DNA of 64,000 bases from Roseobacter fucihabitans. Lineage in GTDB: Bacteria; Pseudomonadota; Alphaproteobacteria; Rhodobacterales; Rhodobacteraceae. Where the stretch lies: NCBI RefSeq assembly GCF_014337925.2, contig NZ_CP143423.1, forward strand, positions 1,704,501 to 1,768,500. The letters are read 5' to 3'. Within the stretch, counting starts at the first letter, position 1. Every line of letters begins with the position of its first letter. The position numbers and the translations under genes are program-made. Below are positions 37,159-50,619 of the stretch, piece by piece. The notes beneath the pieces are model-generated. The model did no database searches. It worked only from the letters and a program-made list of their open reading frames with translations, and was not told where the DNA came from.

Positions 37159-39245
37159 TGGAATATGGCATTGCCTCTGGAACACCCCATCGGATGGGGG
37201 CGCATCTTGAGGGCGATACCGTCAATTTTGCGGTGTTTTCGGCCCATGCCACCCGGATTGACCTGTGCTTGTTTTCGCCGGACGGCGCGCGTGAAACGGC
37301 GCGGCTGAGCCTGCCGGAGCGCACTGGGGACATCTGGCACGGATCCGTCGCGGGCCTTCCGGCCGGAACGCTCTATGGGTATCGCGCTCATGGCAGCTAT
37401 GCCCCCGAGCACGGGCACCGCTTTAACGCCAATAAATTGCTGCTCGACCCTTACACGCGTGAATTGCGCGGCAGGTGGATCAACGATCCGGCGGTGCTGG
37501 GGTATGATTTGAAATCCAGCGCGCTGGATTTATCATTTGACAGCCGCGATTCGGCGCGGTTTGTGCCAAAATCCGTGGTTTCAGACCCCGAGACCTTTGC
37601 AGCCATCACAACGCCGCTGGGCCGTCCTTGGGAAGAGACGCTGATCTATGAGACCCACGTCAAGGGCGCAACGCAGCTGCATCCCGACGTCAGCGCGGCG
37701 CTGCGGGGCACCTATGATGGGCTGGCCTCGGATGCCGTGATTGAGCACTTGCAAAAAATGGGCGTTACCGCGGTCGAACTTCTGCCCGTCCAGAGCTTCA
37801 TAAATGACGGGTTTTTACTTGAAAAAGGCCTGACAAACTATTGGGGTTACAACACAATCGGGTTTTTTACGCCGGAACCGCGCTATTTTGGCCCCGAAGG
37901 CCTGCAAGGGTTTCGCAACATGGTGCGCCGCTTTCATAACGCGGGCATCGAGGTCATTCTCGACGTGGTGTATAACCACACCGCCGAAGGCGATCATCGC
38001 GGCCCGACCCTGTGTTACCGGGGGCTGGACAATGCCTCCTATTACCGCCTGATCAACGGCCAGCCGCGCTATTACGTCAACGATACGGGCACCGGGAACA
38101 CGGTGAATGTTTCGCATCCGCATGTGTTGCGTATGGTGATGGATTCGCTGCGGTTCTGGGTGGAATGCATGGGCGTGGACGGGTTTCGCTTTGATCTTGC
38201 CACGACGCTGGCGCGTGAAGATCACGGCTTTGACGTGCAGGGTGGGTTTCTGGATGCGCTGCGCCAGGATCCTGTGCTGGCCGGGATCAAGATGATCGCC
38301 GAGCCGTGGGATATTGGTCCGGGCGGCTACCGTCTGGGTCAGTTTCCGCCCAAATTTGGCGAATGGAACGACGCTTACCGCGATACCGTCAGGCGTTTCT
38401 GGAAGGGCGAGGCACATTCGGCGCAAGAGCTTGGCGCGCGTTTGCTGGGCTCGGCTGGTGAATTTGACCGGGGCGGGCGGCGCGCCTGGTCGTCGGTGAA
38501 TTTTCTGGCGGCACATGATGGTTTCACCCTGGCCGATATCACCCGCTATGCGCGGCGTCACAATGAGGCGAATGGCGAGGAAAATCAGGACGGCCATAAC
38601 GCCAATCATTCCGATAACTGCGGGGTTGAGGGCCCAACGGAGGATCCCGAGATTACCGATATGCGCATCCGTCGCCAACGCAATATGCTGGCCACGCTGT
38701 TTTTATCGCAGGGCACGCCGATGCTCCTTGCCGGGGATGAAATCGGCAATACCCAATGGGGCAACAACAACGCCTATTGTCAGGACAACGAGATTGCTTG
38801 GCTTGATTGGGCGGCGGGGGACGCAGAAATGGCGGATTTTGTGGCCATGCTGGCGGCGCTGCGCAAGGCGCATCGCGTGTTGCGTCAGTCCCGCTTTTTG
38901 CATGCTGCGCAGCGCCCTGCAGATGGGCTGAGAGATGTCGAATGGATGGATTTTCAGGGCCACCCGCTCAATTGGCGCGATCCCAACCTCTCCAGCCTAT
39001 GTTTGATGTTGCGCGCCTCGGCTGAAGCGGCGGCACATAGCGATCACAACGAGGCCATTTTCGCGATTTTTCACCGGACGGGGACCTGCGAAAAGGTCTC
39101 CGTGCCCGCAGCGCCCAGCGGCTTCCAATGGCAAACCTGTCTCGATACGGCATCAACATCGCGGGGTGTGGATAATGTACAGCACAGCGCGCTCACATTG
39201 CAGGGGCCATGCGTGGTCGCGCTTGCCCTGATGCCGGAGACCTGA
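37158..39245 (+). CDS. glgX: Glycogen debranching enzyme
   Basis: A 695-aa GH13 isoamylase-type enzyme that trims short side chains left by GlgP. N-terminal CBM48 (VNFAVFSAHATRIDLCLF), catalytic Asp346 in DGFRFDLAT, Glu382 in IAEPWD, and the third Asp in FLAAHDGFTL are present. Overlaps glgA by one base (TGATG). Confidence 0.93.
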   Translation: MEYGIASGTPHRMGAHLEGDTVNFAVFSAHATRIDLCLFSPDGARETARLSLPERTGDIWHGSVAGLPAGTLYGYRAHGSYAPEHGHRFNANKLLLDPYTRELRGRWINDPAVLGYDLKSSALDLSFDSRDSARFVPKSVVSDPETFAAITTPLGRPWEETLIYETHVKGATQLHPDVSAALRGTYDGLASDAVIEHLQKMGVTAVELLPVQSFINDGFLLEKGLTNYWGYNTIGFFTPEPRYFGPEGLQGFRNMVRRFHNAGIEVILDVVYNHTAEGDHRGPTLCYRGLDNASYYRLINGQPRYYVNDTGTGNTVNVSHPHVLRMVMDSLRFWVECMGVDGFRFDLATTLAREDHGFDVQGGFLDALRQDPVLAGIKMIAEPWDIGPGGYRLGQFPPKFGEWNDAYRDTVRRFWKGEAHSAQELGARLLGSAGEFDRGGRRAWSSVNFLAAHDGFTLADITRYARRHNEANGEENQDGHNANHSDNCGVEGPTEDPEITDMRIRRQRNMLATLFLSQGTPMLLAGDEIGNTQWGNNNAYCQDNEIAWLDWAAGDAEMADFVAMLAALRKAHRVLRQSRFLHAAQRPADGLRDVEWMDFQGHPLNWRDPNLSSLCLMLRASAEAAAHSDHNEAIFAIFHRTGTCEKVSVPAAPSGFQWQTCLDTASTSRGVDNVQHSALTLQGPCVVALALMPET

Positions 39246-39247
39246 AA

Positions 39248-42900
<3,653 letters not shown>

Positions 42901-43133
42901 TCTGGGATGTGGGGCTTGGCGGGCGTAGTTGCACAAAAAACCGGGGTTTGCGGATCGTATCATTGGTGTTTGACGCCACCCTCTGCGCCGCAAATCGCCA
43001 CCAGCACACAGGTGAAGCCTTGCCCGCTCCCTTTTGCGCTGCCATTCTTTGAGGGGGCGATCCGCGCCACCACCGGGCGTGTGATCCGGGCAGGCCACTG
43101 TGCGGGAGCAAACAGATTTTTCGGGTTCTACTG
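42901..43133. other. Intergenic region between pgm and the peroxidase gene
   Basis: A 233-bp stretch without a recognisable gene. Short open frames run through it on both strands, but neither has a recognisable domain. No clear terminator follows pgm, and no promoter is evident for the downstream gene. Confidence 0.4.
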
Positions 43134-44441
43134 ATGCGATTATTGACGATCTTCAGCGCCGCAGTATTTGGTGCGGCGGCCTGTGCCGAGCTTCCGGCTC
43201 CGATCACCGATGGCGATTACATGGACGTGGAGCAAGCACAGGTCCGCCTGGGCCAGATGCTGTTTTATGACCCGATCCTGTCGGGCAATCGCAACATCTC
43301 CTGTGCCACCTGCCACCACCCGAAATTCGCAACCGCCGATGGTGTGGCCCTGTCGCTGGGCGAGGGGGGCATTGGGCTTGGGCCGCAGCGCCATGCCAGT
43401 GTGGACAACACCCCCGAACAACGAATCCCGCGCAATGCGCCAGCCCTTTTCAATCTTGGGGCGCATGAATTCACCCGCATGTTCCATGATGGCCGCATTG
43501 AGGTGGACCCGAGCAAACCGGGTGGCTTGCGCACGCCGATGGGCGCGGAGATGACGCAGGGCTTTGCCAATCTTTTGTCCGCACAGACCATGTTTCCGGT
43601 GCTGAGCCCGGATGAAATGGCCGGGCATTACAGCGAAAACGACATCTCTCAGGCGGTGCGGCAAGGGCGGATCACGGGACCGGGTGGCGCGTGGGACAAA
43701 TTGAGCGCGCGGGTGTCGGACACGCCGGGCTATGCGCCCTTGATTGCGCAGGCCTTTCCGGACGCGAGGCACCTGAGCTTTACCGATATATCCGATGCGA
43801 TTGCCGCTTTTGTCGCCTTTGAGTGGCGCTCCGACACCAGCCCTTTTGACGCCTATTTGCGCGGGACGGCGCAGATGCCAGCACCGGCCAAACTGGGCAT
43901 GGCGCTGTTTTACGGCGACGCAGGGTGTGGCACCTGCCACGGCGGCAAATTCCAGACGGATCACGGGTTTCACGTCATGGGCGTGCCGCAATTCGGCCCC
44001 GGCAAGGCCGCGCGGTTTGAAAGCCATGCGCGGGATAGGGGAAGGATGCGTGTGACCGGGCGCGCCGCGGATGCCTATGCGTTTCGCACACCGTCCCTGC
44101 GCAACGTCGCGCTGACCGGTCCCTACGGGCATACCGGCAGCCATGCGGATCTGGCCGCATTCATCCGCGATCACGCCTCCCCTGCGCAGGCGCTGGCGCG
44201 GTTTGATCCCGCAGCCGTGATCCTGCCGGATTTGCCGGAGGCACAGGATTGGCGGCACATAGAAGACCCTGTTGAGCAGGCGGCCTTGCGTGCTGCGATC
44301 CAGATCGCACCTGTTGCCTTGACGCCTGCGGATATCGCGGCCTTGGTCGCGTTCTTGGAGCAATTGAGCGACCCGCAAGCCCTGGAGGGGCGTTTGGGCA
44401 TTCCTCAAGCCGTGCCGAGCGGTTTGCCGATCGACCGTTAG
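43134..44441 (+). CDS. Di-haem cytochrome c peroxidase/MauG-like protein
   Basis: A 435-aa exported c-type cytochrome. Signal peptide at residues 1-18 (cleavage likely after ACA). Two haem-binding motifs: CATCH (57-61) and CGTCH (265-269). This is the two-domain layout of bacterial cytochrome c peroxidases and MauG proteins. RNAPALFNLG and FRTPSLRNVALTGPYGHTGSHADL are family segments. It acts in the periplasm, reducing peroxide or oxidising a partner. Its last bases overlap the convergent CRTAC1-type gene by four, leaving no room for a terminator. Confidence 0.88.
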   Translation: MRLLTIFSAAVFGAAACAELPAPITDGDYMDVEQAQVRLGQMLFYDPILSGNRNISCATCHHPKFATADGVALSLGEGGIGLGPQRHASVDNTPEQRIPRNAPALFNLGAHEFTRMFHDGRIEVDPSKPGGLRTPMGAEMTQGFANLLSAQTMFPVLSPDEMAGHYSENDISQAVRQGRITGPGGAWDKLSARVSDTPGYAPLIAQAFPDARHLSFTDISDAIAAFVAFEWRSDTSPFDAYLRGTAQMPAPAKLGMALFYGDAGCGTCHGGKFQTDHGFHVMGVPQFGPGKAARFESHARDRGRMRVTGRAADAYAFRTPSLRNVALTGPYGHTGSHADLAAFIRDHASPAQALARFDPAAVILPDLPEAQDWRHIEDPVEQAALRAAIQIAPVALTPADIAALVAFLEQLSDPQALEGRLGIPQAVPSGLPIDR

Positions 44442-45910
44442 GGGCGCAGCACCAGCCGTTGATCCACCGTGATATCGCGATGTTCGGTGATGCGCCCATC
44501 GGGCCAGGTGATTTTCAGCTGCGCGCTGTCCGCAGCACCCAGACCAAAGTGCAAAGGTCCCGCCTGACCGCCGGCATGACCGCCACCGATTGTGATTTCC
44601 TGGACCTGGGTCACACCGCCTGCGGTGAGCGCGACCAAAGCGCCCACGGCCCTTGTGTTCGGCGCTTGCATGCGCAAATCGACCGCTAACCAATGCCCCG
44701 TGTCCCGCGTCACGTTCCGGTAAAGCTCCATGGGCGCGCGCCGGTTCATCACCACCAGATCAAGCCGCCCATCCCCGTCCAGATCGACCAGCGCCGCACC
44801 GCGCGACCGATCCACTGTGGCAACGCCGGCCTCGATTGAACGCTCGACAAAGATGCCATCGGGCTGTTGGATCAACAGCGAATTGGGATCCTCCATCGCC
44901 AGCCCCGGCATTTGATCCACATTACCCTTGGCGATAAACAGATCGGGGCGCGCGTCATTGTCCAGATCGCCAAATTCAGCGTGCCAGCCCGTCGAGGGGC
45001 GCCCGTCATCACCCAGATGCGGGCGCTGCGCATAGGTGCCAAGCCCGTAAGGCGCGCGGGTATAGAGCCCGTCCGCCCCGGCGATCTGCATCAGCTGATC
45101 CCCCATCGAGGTCAGCATCACTTCGGCGCGCCCATCCCCGGTGATGTCGCGGCTGGCGATGCCCATGCCCCAGAGCCGGATGCGCTCCCAACCATCTTCG
45201 ACCCCGAGAAACCTTGCGAGGCCGAGGTCATACATCTGCTCGGACCCGGCGCGTACGTAATAGTGGCGATCATTGGAGATGCGCAGGCGCTTGGTGCCGC
45301 TGGCATCACGCGCAAACAGCATCGAGAGCGCGCAAAACCCCGGTTCGAGCCGTTGGCGATCAAAGCCGCCATCGCGCCAGACATGCAGCGCGTTTGTATC
45401 ACAGGCCTCGAACGGACCGTCCGGGTCGTTGCGATCCACATAATTGCCTACGGCCATGACCGGCCCGTTGTCTTCCCATGTGGCGGAGAAGGCTGTGGAC
45501 CATTGATCCTGCGGCGCATAGCCCCAGAGGTCATTTGCGGGCGCAAAACCACAGGCCCCATCCCCGCGCAGCAACTGGTTTTCACCCACGCGCAGCAGCA
45601 TCACATCAAGGTGGCCGTCCCCATCCACATCCAGCGGATAGGCTCCGGTGGTCCCGGTGAATCCGGGCAGGGGGGCGGTGGTAAATTGCATTTCGCCCTG
45701 GTTGACCATCAGGTGCGCCGGATTCTCGCCGCCTGCGGCCAGCAGATCGGGCAGCCCGTCCCCGTTACAGTCGAACACCGCAACGCCGCCGCCGACAAAA
45801 TGCTCCCACCCTCCGGTGTATTGGTGCTCGGGCAGGTGGGCCGACAGGTCCTCGAAAACCACCTCGGCCTGGGCGGTCTGCGCGATCATGCACAGGGCAA
45901 GGAGCCTCAT
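44438..45910 (-). CDS. Secreted FG-GAP/VCBS repeat protein with UnbV (CRTAC1-type) domain
   Basis: A 490-aa exported beta-propeller-like protein. Signal peptide MRLLALCMIAQTAQA. Calcium-binding DxDGDGxxD-type repeats begin near residues 47, 94, 255, 315 and 376, and an ASPIC/UnbV domain covers about 408-480 (GGGHAGGQ...LHFGLG, WPDGRI). The ATG at 45910 overlaps the stop of the ROK regulator gene (ATGA), so the two are one operon; an in-frame extension lacking a signal peptide is rejected. UnbV-domain proteins often sit beside di-haem peroxidases, which fits the convergent neighbour. Role unknown; surface or periplasmic scaffold or cofactor-related. Confidence 0.82.
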   Translation of the reverse strand: MRLLALCMIAQTAQAEVVFEDLSAHLPEHQYTGGWEHFVGGGVAVFDCNGDGLPDLLAAGGENPAHLMVNQGEMQFTTAPLPGFTGTTGAYPLDVDGDGHLDVMLLRVGENQLLRGDGACGFAPANDLWGYAPQDQWSTAFSATWEDNGPVMAVGNYVDRNDPDGPFEACDTNALHVWRDGGFDRQRLEPGFCALSMLFARDASGTKRLRISNDRHYYVRAGSEQMYDLGLARFLGVEDGWERIRLWGMGIASRDITGDGRAEVMLTSMGDQLMQIAGADGLYTRAPYGLGTYAQRPHLGDDGRPSTGWHAEFGDLDNDARPDLFIAKGNVDQMPGLAMEDPNSLLIQQPDGIFVERSIEAGVATVDRSRGAALVDLDGDGRLDLVVMNRRAPMELYRNVTRDTGHWLAVDLRMQAPNTRAVGALVALTAGGVTQVQEITIGGGHAGGQAGPLHFGLGAADSAQLKITWPDGRITEHRDITVDQRLVLRP

Positions 45911-47166
45911 ACCCGCCGCTCCGCCATGGCGTCTGCGATTTCCGAAAGAGCCAGCGCCGCCGCCCCATGCGCCCACATCAAATCGCCCCAGGCGTGGGTT
46001 TCGACCTGTTGCGGGGCCGCGTCCCGGTTCAGAGACAGGCTGTGCATCTCGCGCAGCACCTCATCGGCATAAAGGTAATCATATTGCATACGTTCCCCCG
46101 CCAAAATGATCAGGGGCGGGTCAAACAGGTTCACGATATTGGCGAGCCCCAGTGCCAGAAACCGACCGGCGCGCCGGAAGATAACGCGGGCCGCCTCATT
46201 GCCCGCCTTGGCCTGTTCATAGAGCTGTTGCAGCATCACATCGGGCGCGACAGTGCCCAGATCCGAGGGGTCCAGCGCGGTGGAGGCCTCCCGCACCAGC
46301 GCGTAATCGGCGATATAGGCCTCCAGACATCCGCGTTGCCCGCATTGGCACAGCGCCCCGTCCATCTGCACCTTGGTGTGGCCAAGCTCCATGCCCAGCG
46401 ATCCAGCCCCGCGGTACAGGCGGTGGTTGATCACAAGGCCCATGCCGACGCCCTGTTCCACAGTGACCACCGCGAAATCAGCCATGGCGCGGCCCTTGCC
46501 GAACCACAGTTCCGCAAGGGTCACAAGGTTGGCGTCGTTATCGACCGCGACGGGCACCCCAAAGGCATCCTCTGCCAGCGCGCGCAGGGGGCGGTTTTTT
46601 TCCGTGAGCAGCGGGGACCAGACCATCTGACCCGAGGCGTGATCAATCATGCCGGGCATACCGAGACCGATGCAGGCGATATCGGCGCGCGACAGGTTGG
46701 CTTGTTCCAGCAGAGCATCCAGGACCTGCCCGGTTTCGGTGATCATCTGCGCCAGTGACCGGCGCCGGAGCGCGCAGGCAAGGCTGGCCTGCGCCAAAGG
46801 CCGACCGGCGGCATCCACCAGCAGGGCGGTATGCTGTGCGCGTGCCAGTTTGATGCCCACGACATAGCCCGCGTCCGGCTGTACGGAAAGCGCGACAGGG
46901 GGGCGGCCACGGGTCGTGGTGCGGGTGGTGTCCTGACTTTCGCGCAACAACCCCAGATCCAGCAATTCAGCCACAAGTGCCGTAATGGAGGCGGGGCTGA
47001 CGCGCAGTTGTTTGGCCAGATCAATGCGTGAAATCTGCCCTGCCGAGCGGACCTGTTCGAAGACGCGGTGACGCAGGCTGGCCCCGCTGGCATCGGGTTC
47101 AGGGCGAATCGGACCACAGCCCAACAGGGGCTCTTCATCGTAAGGTTGAGAAATCTCGATATTCAT
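45907..47166 (-). CDS. xylR: ROK-family repressor, probable xylose regulator
   Basis: A 419-aa ROK regulator. Winged helix-turn-helix at about residues 31-76 (RIDLAKQLRVSPASITALVAELLDLGLL). ROK domain follows with GLGMPGMID, VDNDANLVTLAE, ExGH (Glu260, His263) and the zinc motif CQCGQRGC (Cys273, 275, 280), all intact. It faces away from xylF across 201 bp, the usual layout for a XylR-type repressor. Its operon also contains the CRTAC1-type gene downstream, which is unusual. Confidence 0.83.
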   Translation of the reverse strand: MNIEISQPYDEEPLLGCGPIRPEPDASGASLRHRVFEQVRSAGQISRIDLAKQLRVSPASITALVAELLDLGLLRESQDTTRTTTRGRPPVALSVQPDAGYVVGIKLARAQHTALLVDAAGRPLAQASLACALRRRSLAQMITETGQVLDALLEQANLSRADIACIGLGMPGMIDHASGQMVWSPLLTEKNRPLRALAEDAFGVPVAVDNDANLVTLAELWFGKGRAMADFAVVTVEQGVGMGLVINHRLYRGAGSLGMELGHTKVQMDGALCQCGQRGCLEAYIADYALVREASTALDPSDLGTVAPDVMLQQLYEQAKAGNEAARVIFRRAGRFLALGLANIVNLFDPPLIILAGERMQYDYLYADEVLREMHSLSLNRDAAPQQVETHAWGDLMWAHGAAALALSEIADAMAERRV

Positions 47167-47367
47167 TTATTCACCCGCCAAAAATAAAACCGGCAATTTT
47201 GTCCGTTTTACCAAGGTATAAAGGCATTTTTTGAGATATGCCCAATATTTTTGCTCAAACAGCATAAATTTATTTTGACAGCTGAATTAAAACAGTCAAT
47301 CCTTTTCACCATGCCAAAATGAAAATGGGCATCCACAGTGAATTGAACTGTCCTTTGGGAGGATATC
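47167..47367. promoter_or_regulatory. xylR-xylF divergent control region
   Basis: AT-rich 201-bp region. It contains the perfect palindrome ATAAATTTAT (47264-47273) abutting a consensus -35 TTGACA (47275-47280) that points towards xylF. The arrangement of TTTATT directly before TTGACA resembles the frc control region, which also lies next to a ROK gene. No clear -10 at standard spacing. Confidence 0.5.
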
Positions 47368-48390
47368 ATGAAGAAGATCATAGTCATGGGCGTCGCCATT
47401 TCGGCCGCCCTGAGCACCGCCGCCTATGCCGAAGAGCTCAAGATCGGCGTCAGCTGGTCCAACTTTCAGGAAGAGCGCTGGAAAACGGATGAGGCCGCAA
47501 TCAAGGCGGCGCTGAACGATGCCGGGGCGACATATATGTCCGCTGATGCACAAAACTCGGCCGCCAAACAGTTGACCGATGTCGAGGCGCTGATCGCACA
47601 GGGTGCGGATGCTTTGATTATCCTGTCCGTGGATAAGGATGCCGTTGGCCCCGCCGTGGACAAAGCCGATGCCGAAGGTATTCCGGTTGTGGGCTATGAC
47701 CGTCTGATCGAAGACCCGCGCGCGTTTTATCTGACCTTTGATAACAAAGGTGTGGGCCGCATCATCGCCGAAACCGTGGTTGCGGCGCAGCCAAATGGTA
47801 ACTTTGCCATCATCAAGGGCGACAAGGGCGATCCAAACGCCGGTTTCCTGCTTGAGGGGATGATGGAAGTCATTGGCGAAAAGGTCGAAGCTGGCGAGAT
47901 CAAAATTGTGGGTGAGGTCTTTTCCGACGGCTGGAAGCCTGACAACGCTCAGAAAAACATGGAACAGATCCTGACCGCGAACGACAATAACGTCGATGCG
48001 GTGCTGTCCCAGAACGATGGTATGGCAGGCGGCGCGATTGCCGCATTGGCGGCACAAGGTCTGAACATTCCGGTCGGTGGCCAGGACGGCGATCATGCGG
48101 CGCTCAACCGTGTGGCACGTGGCGAGCAGACCGTTTCGGTGTGGAAAAACTCCCGCGCACTTGGGGCCGCGGCGGCCAATATCGCGCTGGATCTGGCAAG
48201 TGGTACGGCCTTGGCGGATGTCAAGAACGCGGTCAAATGGTCCGGTGGCGAGAATGGCGTTGAAATGAACGCGATCTTCCTGTCCCCGACGCCGATCACA
48301 GCGGGCAACCTGAGCCAGGCAATTGACGCCGGGCACATCTCTCAGGAAAAAGCCTGTGCGGGTGCGATGGCTGGCGTTGCGGGCTGCTGA
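47368..48390 (+). CDS. xylF: Xylose ABC transporter substrate-binding protein
   Basis: A 340-aa periplasmic binding protein. Signal peptide residues 1-21 (ending AAYA). Typical XylF pattern: KIGVSWSNFQEERW, then AKQLTDVEALIAQGADALIIL, GYDRLI and NDGMAGGAIAAL. GGGAGGA lies upstream of the ATG. Followed by a stem-loop and then xylH. Confidence 0.92.
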   Translation: MKKIIVMGVAISAALSTAAYAEELKIGVSWSNFQEERWKTDEAAIKAALNDAGATYMSADAQNSAAKQLTDVEALIAQGADALIILSVDKDAVGPAVDKADAEGIPVVGYDRLIEDPRAFYLTFDNKGVGRIIAETVVAAQPNGNFAIIKGDKGDPNAGFLLEGMMEVIGEKVEAGEIKIVGEVFSDGWKPDNAQKNMEQILTANDNNVDAVLSQNDGMAGGAIAALAAQGLNIPVGGQDGDHAALNRVARGEQTVSVWKNSRALGAAAANIALDLASGTALADVKNAVKWSGGENGVEMNAIFLSPTPITAGNLSQAIDAGHISQEKACAGAMAGVAGC

Positions 48391-48404
48391 TCTGCCTTGA
48401 TCCT

Positions 48405-48434
48405 GCCGGGCGTGGTTGAGCACGCCCGGCTTTT
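48405..48434 (+). terminator. Stem-loop/attenuator after xylF
   Basis: Perfect 10-bp stem GCCGGGCGTG/CACGCCCGGC (48405-48414 with 48421-48430), 6-nt loop and four T. The short T-run suggests partial termination, leaving more xylF than xylHGBA message. Confidence 0.65.
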
Positions 48435-48517
48435 ACCAAAATTCTACATTGTCGATGTGATTTTCCTGCGTGTTCGCACGCAATCGGGAAAACCATATCT
48501 TGAACGGGGCGCGACAC

Positions 48518-49840
48518 ATGAGCGATCAAACCACCCAACCGACGGGTTCAAAGCCCGAAGCAGAAGGCGCCGTGGCGCGGTTTTTCCGCGAAACCGAACT
48601 GGACACACGCCTGTTGGGCATGTTGGGCGCGCTGGCGCTGATCTGGATCGGTTTCCATTTTTATGGCCAGATGTTTCGCGGCGGCGGCTTTTTCCTGACG
48701 CCGCGCAACCTGTGGAACCTGTCGGTGCAAACCGCCTCCATCGGGATCATGGCGACGGGGATGGTGCTGGTCATCATCACGCGCCACATTGACCTCTCGG
48801 TCGGATCGATCCTGGGGTTCTGCGCGATCATCATGGGGGTGGTGCAGGTCAATATACTGCCGCAATACCTTGGCCTCGGACATCCGCTGATCTGGATCAT
48901 TGCGATCCTGGTGGGCATCATCTGCGGCACCTTTATCGGGGCCTTTCACGGCGCGCTGATCGCTTATGGCAAGATCCCCGCGTTTATCGTAACGCTGGGC
49001 GGCTTGCTGGTCTGGCGCGGCGCGGCTTTCCTTGTGGCGCGCGGCGAGACCATTTCGCCGGTTGATCCGACGTTCGCCTTGCTGGGGGGCGGGCCTTACG
49101 GGGCGATCGGTGCCACGGGCAGCTGGATCGTGGGGCTTCTGGGCTGCGCGGCGGTGCTCGGCCTGATCATAATGGGCCGCCGCAAACGCAACAGCTTCAA
49201 CATCGCACAGCGCCCGGTCTGGGCGGAGAGCTTCATCGCCATTGTCGGCTGTGGTGCTGTGATCGCCGCCGTCCTGCTGGTCAACGCCTACCCCTGGCCG
49301 CGCGGCATCGTGCGCCGTTACGCCGAAGCCAACAGCATCGAAATCCCCGATGGCGGCTTGTTCATCTCGCATGGTTTCGCCATTCCGGTTCTGATCCTTG
49401 TGGCCGTCGCGATCTTCATGACCATCCTGATGTCGCGCTCGCGGTTCGGGCGTTACGTCTATGCCATCGGGGGCAACCCGGAGGCGGCGGAGCTTGCAGG
49501 CATCAATACCCGCTGGATGACTGTGAAAATCTTCGCGCTGATGGGTGCTTTGACCGGGCTTTCCGCCGTGGTGGCTTCGGCCCGCCTCGGCTCGGCCACC
49601 AACGCGCTTGGCACGCTGGACGAACTTTATGTGATCGCCGCCGCCGTGATCGGGGGTACATCACTCGCGGGCGGTGTGGGGACGATATACGGGGCGATCC
49701 TCGGCGCGCTGGTGATGCAATCCTTGCAAACTGGTATGGTGCTGATCGGCTTTGACGCGGCCATGCAGCAGATCGTCGTCGGCTCGGTGCTTGTCCTTGC
49801 CGTCTATCTCGACATTCTTTACCGCCGCAAATCGAAGTGA
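48518..49840 (+). CDS. xylH: Xylose ABC transporter permease
   Basis: A 440-aa multi-spanning permease of the RbsC/XylH family, with the long form's extra central region (about residues 200-310). Motifs [26 protein letters not shown] and the cytoplasmic [16 protein letters not shown] are present. The ATG at 48518 is preferred over the upstream in-frame ATG at 48470, although its Shine-Dalgarno is weak. Confidence 0.9.
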   Translation: MSDQTTQPTGSKPEAEGAVARFFRETELDTRLLGMLGALALIWIGFHFYGQMFRGGGFFLTPRNLWNLSVQTASIGIMATGMVLVIITRHIDLSVGSILGFCAIIMGVVQVNILPQYLGLGHPLIWIIAILVGIICGTFIGAFHGALIAYGKIPAFIVTLGGLLVWRGAAFLVARGETISPVDPTFALLGGGPYGAIGATGSWIVGLLGCAAVLGLIIMGRRKRNSFNIAQRPVWAESFIAIVGCGAVIAAVLLVNAYPWPRGIVRRYAEANSIEIPDGGLFISHGFAIPVLILVAVAIFMTILMSRSRFGRYVYAIGGNPEAAELAGINTRWMTVKIFALMGALTGLSAVVASARLGSATNALGTLDELYVIAAAVIGGTSLAGGVGTIYGAILGALVMQSLQTGMVLIGFDAAMQQIVVGSVLVLAVYLDILYRRKSK

Positions 49841-49851
49841 GGGGAAAAACC

Positions 49852-50616
49852 ATGACAACCCAACGCACCGAAACCCCGCTTGTCCAACTCAAGGATATTT
49901 CGATCTCCTTTGGCGGCATCCGCGCGGTCGATCACGTCAGCCTCGATCTCTATCCCGGCGAAGTCGTCGGCCTTCTCGGCCATAACGGTGCCGGTAAATC
50001 GACGCTGATCAAGATCCTCGCGGGGGCCTATCAAAAAGACAGCGGCGAGATATGGATCAACGGTGAAAGGGCGGAAATCACCAGCCCGCGTGATGCGCGC
50101 GATTACAACATCGAAACCATCTACCAGACGCTGGCGCTGGCGGATAATCTCGATGCAGCCTCCAACCTGTTTCTGGGGCGTGAATTGGTCACCGGCATGG
50201 GCTTTGTCGATGACGCCAAGATGGAGAGCGAGACTGCCAAGATCATGGCGCGCCTCAATCCCAACTTCAAGAAACTCAAAGAGCCAGTCAGCGCGCTGTC
50301 GGGCGGGCAACGTCAATCGGTGGCCATCGCGCGCGCGGTCTATTTCAACGCTAAAATCCTGATCATGGATGAACCCACGGCGGCGTTGGGCGTGCATGAA
50401 ACGCAGATGGTGGCCGAGCTCATTCACGAGTTGAAAAAACAGGGTCTGGGTATTTTCCTGATCAGCCATGACACCCGCGAAATGCTGGACTTATGCGACC
50501 GCGTGTCGGTGATGAAAAACGGCCAGATGATCGGTACCGAGCGCGTCGAGGATGTGACCGAGGATGACATTCTGAGCATGATCATTATGGGCAAAAAGCC
50601 GGATCAGGCGGCGTAA
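49852..50616 (+). CDS. xylG: Xylose ABC transporter ATP-binding protein
   Basis: A 254-aa single-domain ATPase, half the length of E. coli XylG. Walker [10 protein letters not shown], signature [15 protein letters not shown], Walker [13 protein letters not shown] and H-loop LISHD are intact. GAGGGG precedes ATG 49852. Like FrcA it presumably acts as a homodimer. Confidence 0.9.
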   Translation: MTTQRTETPLVQLKDISISFGGIRAVDHVSLDLYPGEVVGLLGHNGAGKSTLIKILAGAYQKDSGEIWINGERAEITSPRDARDYNIETIYQTLALADNLDAASNLFLGRELVTGMGFVDDAKMESETAKIMARLNPNFKKLKEPVSALSGGQRQSVAIARAVYFNAKILIMDEPTAALGVHETQMVAELIHELKKQGLGIFLISHDTREMLDLCDRVSVMKNGQMIGTERVEDVTEDDILSMIIMGKKPDQAA

Positions 50617-50619
50617 ATC

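Noticed and set aside
43140-44693. 517-codon minus-strand open frame opposite the di-haem peroxidase
   Set aside because: Peroxidase strand has signal peptide and two CxxCH motifs; the opposite frame is Arg/Gly-rich without motifs.
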